A stretch of DNA of 64,000 bases from the NCBI RefSeq assembly GCF_009789235.1, contig NZ_WSTB01000004.1, positions 310,001 to 374,000 of the forward strand, written 5' to 3'. The notes beneath the pieces were generated by a model. The model was not told where the DNA came from. It made no database searches and saw nothing but the letters and a program-made list of their open reading frames with translations. The DNA comes from Flavobacterium hydrocarbonoxydans. GTDB taxonomy: Bacteria > Bacteroidota > Bacteroidia > Flavobacteriales > Flavobacteriaceae. Position numbers and translations under genes: made by a program. Shown here piece after piece: positions 60,286 through 64,000 of this stretch (within the stretch, counting starts at the first letter, position 1; each line of letters opens with the position of its first letter).

Positions 60286-60621
60286 CTATTGATTTTGTTG
60301 ATTGGTGATTAGTTTTACGGCATCAGACAACTCTGTCCAGGTACCGCTAAGTTCGTTTAAAAAAGTTTGTCCTATTTCGGTTAATCCATAATATTTTCGT
60401 GGTGGCCCTGAGGTCGATTCTTCCCAGCGATAATTAAGCAAACCGTCGTTTTTCAGCCTGGTTAGTAGCGGGTAAACTGTCCCCTCCACAACTAGTAATT
60501 TTGCGTTTTTCAAAGTGTCTAATATCTCAGAGGTGTAAGCGTCTTTTTCTTTCAATACAGATAAGATGCAAAACTCAAGAACACCTTTGCGCATCTGTGC
60601 TTTTGTGTTTTCAATGTTCAT
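60286..60621 (-). CDS. PadR family transcriptional regulator
   Basis: A 111-residue winged-helix regulator: QMRKGVLEFCILSVLKEKDAYTSEIL, VEGTVYPLLTRLKNDGLLNYRW and STSGPPRKYYGLTEIG are shown in pieces here and match the PadR N-terminal domain. It is the first gene of the envelope operon with PspC and two GIN proteins, which suggests it represses that operon in response to an unknown ligand or stress. Confidence 0.92.
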   Translation of the reverse strand: MNIENTKAQMRKGVLEFCILSVLKEKDAYTSEILDTLKNAKLLVVEGTVYPLLTRLKNDGLLNYRWEESTSGPPRKYYGLTEIGQTFLNELSGTWTELSDAVKLITNQQNQ

Positions 60622-60663
60622 AATTTCATTTTGTTTTTTTTAGATTGAACAATTCGTTTTTCG

Positions 60664-60690
60664 ATTGATGATTGATGATTGATGATTGAA
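60664..60690 (+). repeat. Heptamer tandem repeat (ATTGATG)n
   Basis: ATTGATG is repeated about 3.7 times directly upstream of padR. Copy-number change could alter promoter spacing, but there is no evidence of variation. Confidence 0.6.
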
Positions 60691-60696
60691 TTTTTT

Positions 60697-60775
60697 AGGA
60701 GCTATTTCCTGCTATCCGCTTTATCTTTTGTGGCGAACCCCGCCACAAAAGGATGCCGCTGCTATCAGGGCTAGG
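60697..60775 (+). repeat. Dispersed hairpin repeat, copy 2
   Basis: A 79-bp element matching 16901-16980 in both flanks and core (ATCTTTTGTGGCGAACCCCG and its complement arm GCCACAAAAGGAT). It lies between padR and the DUF4870 gene. Same orientation as copy 1. Confidence 0.85.
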
Positions 60776-60832
60776 GGTCCCGTATTCATAATAACTTTTA
60801 ACTTCTAACTTCCAACTTCTAGCCAGAAAGAA

Positions 60833-61312
60833 CTATTTTATAAAAGGAATCGTCATAGGATATTTATACAACTCTCCGTTCGAAGTTTTTATAGCAGCAT
60901 AAATAACCAGAAAGAATTCGACAACTTTTAATATAAAAAAAAGTAAAACTGCCGTTGCTCCAATACTTAATAAAGCAATATTGCCTTCAAAGTTAAAATT
61001 TTTGATCACGACGTTTTCATTATACATAAAAGTCCCAATCGGAATGTTTTTCAAAACGACTGCTACAAAAATCGGAATAGCGATCAAGGCTAAAACCAAA
61101 GTGTAAAGCAATAAACTCAATTGAAAATTCAATGTCTGTTTTCCGTGGTGATTCACAAATTCTGATTTCTCCTTATAATTCGTCCAGATCAAAATCGGGA
61201 AAATATAATTCCCAAACGGAATAAAATACTGACTTAATGCACTTAAATGCGTAAACGTTGCAATGTTCTTTTCTGATGTGTTTTCCATGATGAGTGGTGT
61301 TGTTGTTTCCAT
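60833..61312 (-). CDS. DUF4870 membrane protein
   Basis: A 159-residue inner-membrane protein. After a short polar start (MENTSEKNIATFTHLSALSQ from the second possible Met), the DUF4870 domain shows FIPFGNYIFPILIWTNYKEK, FVNHHGKQTLNFQLSLLLYT and three or four helices. Function unknown; often found near PspC or other envelope genes, as here. It could be read from either of two in-frame ATGs eight codons apart. Confidence 0.88.
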   Translation of the reverse strand: METTTPLIMENTSEKNIATFTHLSALSQYFIPFGNYIFPILIWTNYKEKSEFVNHHGKQTLNFQLSLLLYTLVLALIAIPIFVAVVLKNIPIGTFMYNENVVIKNFNFEGNIALLSIGATAVLLFFILKVVEFFLVIYAAIKTSNGELYKYPMTIPFIK

Positions 61313-61542
61313 GATTAAAAGTATATAGTAATTTCTTATGCAAATATATATCTAAAAGACAGTACTTTGTTTCGCATAGTACCAAATGTTAACAAAATTT
61401 TAACATAGTTGAAATTTTAAAACTATCTATAATTCATTGAAAATCATCCAGAACACTTGATTCTGTTGACTTTTCAGGAAAGTGTAATCAATATATTGTG
61501 CGTGCATAGTTTTTTTGTATTTTTACCAAAAAAAGATATCCA

Positions 61543-61998
61543 ATGGCAGTTTCAGTTTCAAAACTCAATAAATTTGTATTATTCAAATTACCGTCAGCAT
61601 TCATTTGCGGAGTTCGTGTAAAAGCAATTAGTGCAGCAAGTTGTACCGTAAGTGTAAAACACCGCTGGATCAACCAAAATCCATTCAATTCTATGTATTT
61701 TGCGGTACAGGCAATGGCTGCAGAGCTTACAACAGGAGCTTTGGTGATTTCTCAAATTCAGGAAAGCGGAAAGAAAATCTCGATGTTAGTAGCCAACAAC
61801 AAAGGAAACTTTACCAAAAAAGCAACGGGCCGAATCACATTTGTCTGCAACGACGGACATCTAATCGCCGAAGCCATTCAAAAAACAATCGAAACTGGCG
61901 AAGGGCAAACTTTCTGGATGAAATCTATCGGAACAGACGAAAAAGGAATCCAGGTTTCAGAAATGGATTTCGAATGGAGCGTTCGATTAAAACAATAA
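61543..61998 (+). CDS. DUF4442 hotdog-fold thioesterase-like protein
   Basis: A 151-residue cytoplasmic protein. CTVSVKHRWINQNPFNSMYF and AVQAMAAELTTGALV match the DUF4442 hotdog family, in which these helices form the acyl-CoA pocket. Activity is unproven. It is a single gene on the plus strand with its own terminator, opposite in direction to the genes around it. Confidence 0.88.
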   Translation: MAVSVSKLNKFVLFKLPSAFICGVRVKAISAASCTVSVKHRWINQNPFNSMYFAVQAMAAELTTGALVISQIQESGKKISMLVANNKGNFTKKATGRITFVCNDGHLIAEAIQKTIETGEGQTFWMKSIGTDEKGIQVSEMDFEWSVRLKQ

Positions 61999-62016
61999 TT
62001 ATTTCTATAAAAGCAT

Positions 62017-62045
62017 AAAAAAAGACCTCAATCGAGGTCTTTTTT
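62017..62045. terminator. Bidirectional terminator after the DUF4442 gene
   Basis: AAAAAAAGACCTC and GAGGTCTTTTTT form a tight stem with a four-base loop, between convergent genes. Confidence 0.88.
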
Positions 62046-62072
62046 GTTACGTTATACTTCTGATTTTACCTG

Positions 62073-62807
62073 TTACAGCATAATAAATAGCATAATAAGA
62101 CTCATCAAAATCATCAAACCATCTTCTATAATGGTTACGGTACTCATGGGTAAATTAAAAACGGCTCCCAAACAAGCACACTGAATTTTCTTCTTATTCA
62201 AAACCGATTGTAAAACCCCTACGATACTTATACTCATTACCAGAAACGTTATGATGTTGGTAACTAGTGGTTGGTAATTCATTAAAAAGGCAATTCCCAA
62301 ACCGAGTTCGATAAATGCATAAACATAACCCCAAACCGGAATTTTCTTTGCCAGAACATCATACATCGCATAGCTTTCTGCAAATCCTTTTAGGTTTAGT
62401 AATTTAAAAAAAGAAAAAACCAGAAAGAATCCCGCCATAAAATGCCGCATTGCCTGCATATAATCAAAATGATGATTCGTAAGCTGAATCACTATTGTGA
62501 CCAGACTGATGTAAAAGAAAATGAGTAGAATAGGTTTGTAAGTTGCCAGCCAGGATCTTGCTTCTTCCGTCATTTCATTATGATGAAGAGCCGAAATCTG
62601 ATATTTCTTGTCTAAAACATTTTGCAAATCTGCGAGCGCAACATGTTTGCTCATCGTTATGGTTGCCGTATTTTCTAATTTTGATACTTCGACATCTGAT
62701 ATATTTTCGACCAATAAAAGTGCTTTTTTTACTTTGTCCTCACAACTGGAACAAGTCATTCCGGTGAGCTGATAGGTATGTGTCATGGTAGTAGTATTTA
62801 ATTCCAT
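62073..62807 (-). CDS. HMA-domain and MauE/DoxX-like membrane protein
   Basis: A 244-residue protein fusing a heavy-metal-associated domain (about 8-75) to a four-helix membrane domain. The metal site is GMTCSSCEDKVKKALL (Cys19, Cys22). The membrane part has AMRHFMAGFFLVFSFFKLL, FIELGLGIAFLM and a CACLGAVFNLPM motif near residue 213, as in MauE/DoxX-type proteins that carry extra cysteines. It probably handles copper or another soft metal or thiol redox chemistry. The start could also be the Met at codon 8. The AraC-type regulator upstream also carries a CxxC N-terminal domain. Confidence 0.9.
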   Translation of the reverse strand: MELNTTTMTHTYQLTGMTCSSCEDKVKKALLLVENISDVEVSKLENTATITMSKHVALADLQNVLDKKYQISALHHNEMTEEARSWLATYKPILLIFFYISLVTIVIQLTNHHFDYMQAMRHFMAGFFLVFSFFKLLNLKGFAESYAMYDVLAKKIPVWGYVYAFIELGLGIAFLMNYQPLVTNIITFLVMSISIVGVLQSVLNKKKIQCACLGAVFNLPMSTVTIIEDGLMILMSLIMLFIML

Positions 62808-62840
62808 ACAAATTTCCGAACTATACTTTACTCACTGTTG

Positions 62841-62848
62841 CAAAATTA
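62841..62848 (-). promoter_or_regulatory. Promoter -7 element of the HMA-domain membrane gene
   Basis: The plus strand reads CAAAATTA, which is TAATTTTG on the minus strand, 34 bp before the start codon and just outside the tandem array. Confidence 0.5.
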
Positions 62849-62884
62849 TGGGTATGATTTGCAAGATTTACTAAATTGATATAA

Positions 62885-63345
62885 CCGCAAAGATTTGCCA
62901 CGAAGCCGCAAAGACACTAAGTTTTATAATTTAATTTCTTTGCGCCTTAGTGCCTTTGCGGCAAAAGACAAGCCAACCACAAAGATTTGCCACTAAGCCG
63001 CAAAGACACCAAGTTTTACAATCTAATTTAATTTCTTTGAGTCTTAGTGTTTTTGTGGCAAAAGACAATCCAACCGCAAAGATTTGCCACGAAGCCGCAA
63101 AGACACCAAGTTTTATAATTTAATTTCTTTGCGCCTTAGTGCCTTTGCTGCAAAAGACAAGCCAACCGCAAAGATTTGCCACGAAGCCGCAAAGACACCA
63201 AGTTTTATAATTTAATTTAATTTCTTTGAGTCTTAGTGCCTTTGCGGCAAAAGACAATCCAACCGCAAAGATTTGCCACGAATCCACAAAGACACCAAGT
63301 TTTATAATTTAATTTCTTTGAGCCTTAGTGCCTTTGCGGCAAAAA
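62885..63345. repeat. Tandem array of five units, alternating 92 and 97 bp
   Basis: Units start at 62885, 62977, 63074, 63166 and 63263, with lengths 92, 97, 92, 97 and about 83 bp (last one truncated). Each begins CCGCAAAGATTTGCCAC or a close variant and contains an inverted pair, GCCGCAAAGACAC and GTGCCTTTGCGGC. Odd and even units differ in the spacer (TTTAATTTC against TTTAATTTAATTTC) and the end (AGCCAA against ATCCAA), so the true period is a 189-bp dimer. It fills the gap between the AraC gene stop and the HMA membrane gene. Confidence 0.92.
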
Positions 63346-63351
63346 AAACAC

Positions 63352-63912
63352 CTACAAATTCTCAATCTGTATCCTTTTCTTATCCTTTAGATTTTTAAAA
63401 TAAGTAGGAGTAAAACCCGTCACTTTCTTGAACTGATTGCTCAGATGTGCCACATTACTATAATTGAGCATATCCGCAATTTCGCTTAGCGAAAGTTCAT
63501 TATAAATAATCAGCTCTTTTACTTTTTCGATTTTCTGATTAATAAAATATTTCTCAATCGTATTGTTTTCTACCTCTGAGAAAAGATTGCTTAGCGAATT
63601 ATAATCCTGATGGAGCTCCTGCGCCAGATAATCAGATAAATTAGTCTTTAATTCATTGTTCTGATGATGTACCAGCTCGATAATAAGTGTTTTAATCTTA
63701 TCGATCGTTTTACTTTTTTTATCATCAATCAAATCAAAACCCAAAGCCTGAAGGTTTTGTAGCAACGTTGCTTTCTCGGTTTCAGTAATTGGTTTTGTAA
63801 GTTCCACTTCACCTAATTCTACCGAAATGGGTTCAATCTCCAGCTTTTCGAATTCAGCTTTAACCACCATTTTGCAACGGCTGCACACCATATTTTTGAT
63901 ATATAATTTCAT
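63352..63912 (-). CDS. AraC family regulator with N-terminal HMA-like CxxC domain
   Basis: A 186-residue protein. The N-terminal domain (about 1-70) reads KLYIKNMVCSRCKMVVKAEF, with Cys10 and Cys13 placed as in a heavy-metal-associated domain. The C-terminal AraC DNA-binding domain is at about 110-186: EYLAQELHQDY-type YLAQELHQDYNSLSNLF, then LSLSEIADMLNYSNVAHLSN and QFKKVTGFTPTYFKN. Metal or thiol sensing is inferred from the CxxC. It lies upstream of the HMA membrane gene, with the tandem array between. It follows the partial AraC gene by 21 bp. Confidence 0.9.
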   Translation of the reverse strand: MKLYIKNMVCSRCKMVVKAEFEKLEIEPISVELGEVELTKPITETEKATLLQNLQALGFDLIDDKKSKTIDKIKTLIIELVHHQNNELKTNLSDYLAQELHQDYNSLSNLFSEVENNTIEKYFINQKIEKVKELIIYNELSLSEIADMLNYSNVAHLSNQFKKVTGFTPTYFKNLKDKKRIQIENL

Positions 63913-63933
63913 ATTTTTTGTTTTAACAGAAAA

Positions 63934-64000
63934 CTAAAGCCTTTTAAAATCGGTTGGGTTCATGTTTTTTCGCTTCTTGAAATAATTCGATAAATGACTT
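63934..64000 (-). CDS. AraC family regulator, C-terminal end (partial)
   Basis: Only the last 21 codons are inside the window, reading SHLSNYFKKRKNMNPTDFKR and L before a stop. This is the end of an AraC-type second helix-turn-helix. It is 21 bp upstream of the next AraC gene on the same strand, so two AraC-type genes lie in tandem. Confidence 0.75.
   Translation of the reverse strand, partial: SHLSNYFKKRKNMNPTDFKRL

Noticed and set aside
62885..63345. CRISPR array
   Set aside because: Units are 92-97 bp with inverted pairs and near-identical spacers; CRISPR arrays have short repeats and unique spacers, and no cas gene is present.

Overview
The window is a stretch of chromosome from a member of the Bacteroidota, most likely Flavobacterium or a close relative. 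The evidence is low G+C, a SusC/SusD pair, a HmuY-type haem locus, TonB-dependent receptors, near absence of Shine-Dalgarno sequences, and many upstream regions carrying the Bacteroidota promoter element TAnnTTTG (often TATATTTG). Genus is inferred from general resemblance, not from a search.

Layout. 1-675: N-terminal part of a TonB-dependent outer-membrane protein (minus). 993-2771: argS. 2925-8442: a promoter-terminator unit without an obvious gene (candidate small RNA), then susC-susD; a 39-bp repeat plus similar terminator stem occurs both before susC and after susD. 8462-12178: haem/iron locus, with a DUF6607-like gene divergent from a TonB receptor and a HmuY lipoprotein, sharing a promoter region with two 17-bp palindrome-like sites. 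12414-16795: ffh, folD, corA-like transporter, rluF-like pseudouridine synthase. 16796-20201: repeats, alpha/beta hydrolase, coiled-coil protein that has lost its zinc cysteines, Nif3. 20264-20769: complete antitoxin/YoeB-like toxin pair. 20774-26004: lpxK, hybrid sensor kinase, GAPDH, lipA. 26267-30328: M48 protease, PH-domain protein, TonB, ECF sigma factor, glycosyltransferase. 30411-37532: minus-strand block with a PaiB-like protein, murB, an orphan antitoxin beside the C-terminal remnant of its toxin, secreted proteins, glycosyltransferase, DUF2461, rhodanese-thioredoxin lipoprotein and recF.

37775-44079 (plus): TPR membrane protein, ribH, mutL, two rhomboids and an exo/endonuclease/phosphatase-family protein. 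44142-49459 (minus): parA-parB-DUF5683-dapB-lepB-wbqC-like cluster. 49692-55685: RlpA-like protein, an isolated 1618-residue fusion of a DEDD exonuclease, a RecQ helicase and a UvrD-type helicase, and tRNA-Pro. 55838-61998: trxB, then a PadR/PspC/two-GIN-domain envelope module, DUF4870 and DUF4442 proteins. 62073-64000: HMA-domain membrane protein, a 92/97-bp alternating tandem array, an AraC regulator with an N-terminal CxxC domain, and the end of another AraC gene.

Most genes are housekeeping. The items I judge most worth a second look are the exonuclease-RecQ-UvrD fusion, the candidate small RNA with duplicated 3' end around susCD, the DUF6607/HmuY divergent locus with paired operators, the alternating tandem array, the broken toxin-antitoxin module, and two proteins (MutL, coiled-coil) whose metal-binding motifs look degenerate. 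All family calls come from reading the sequence; no database search was run.
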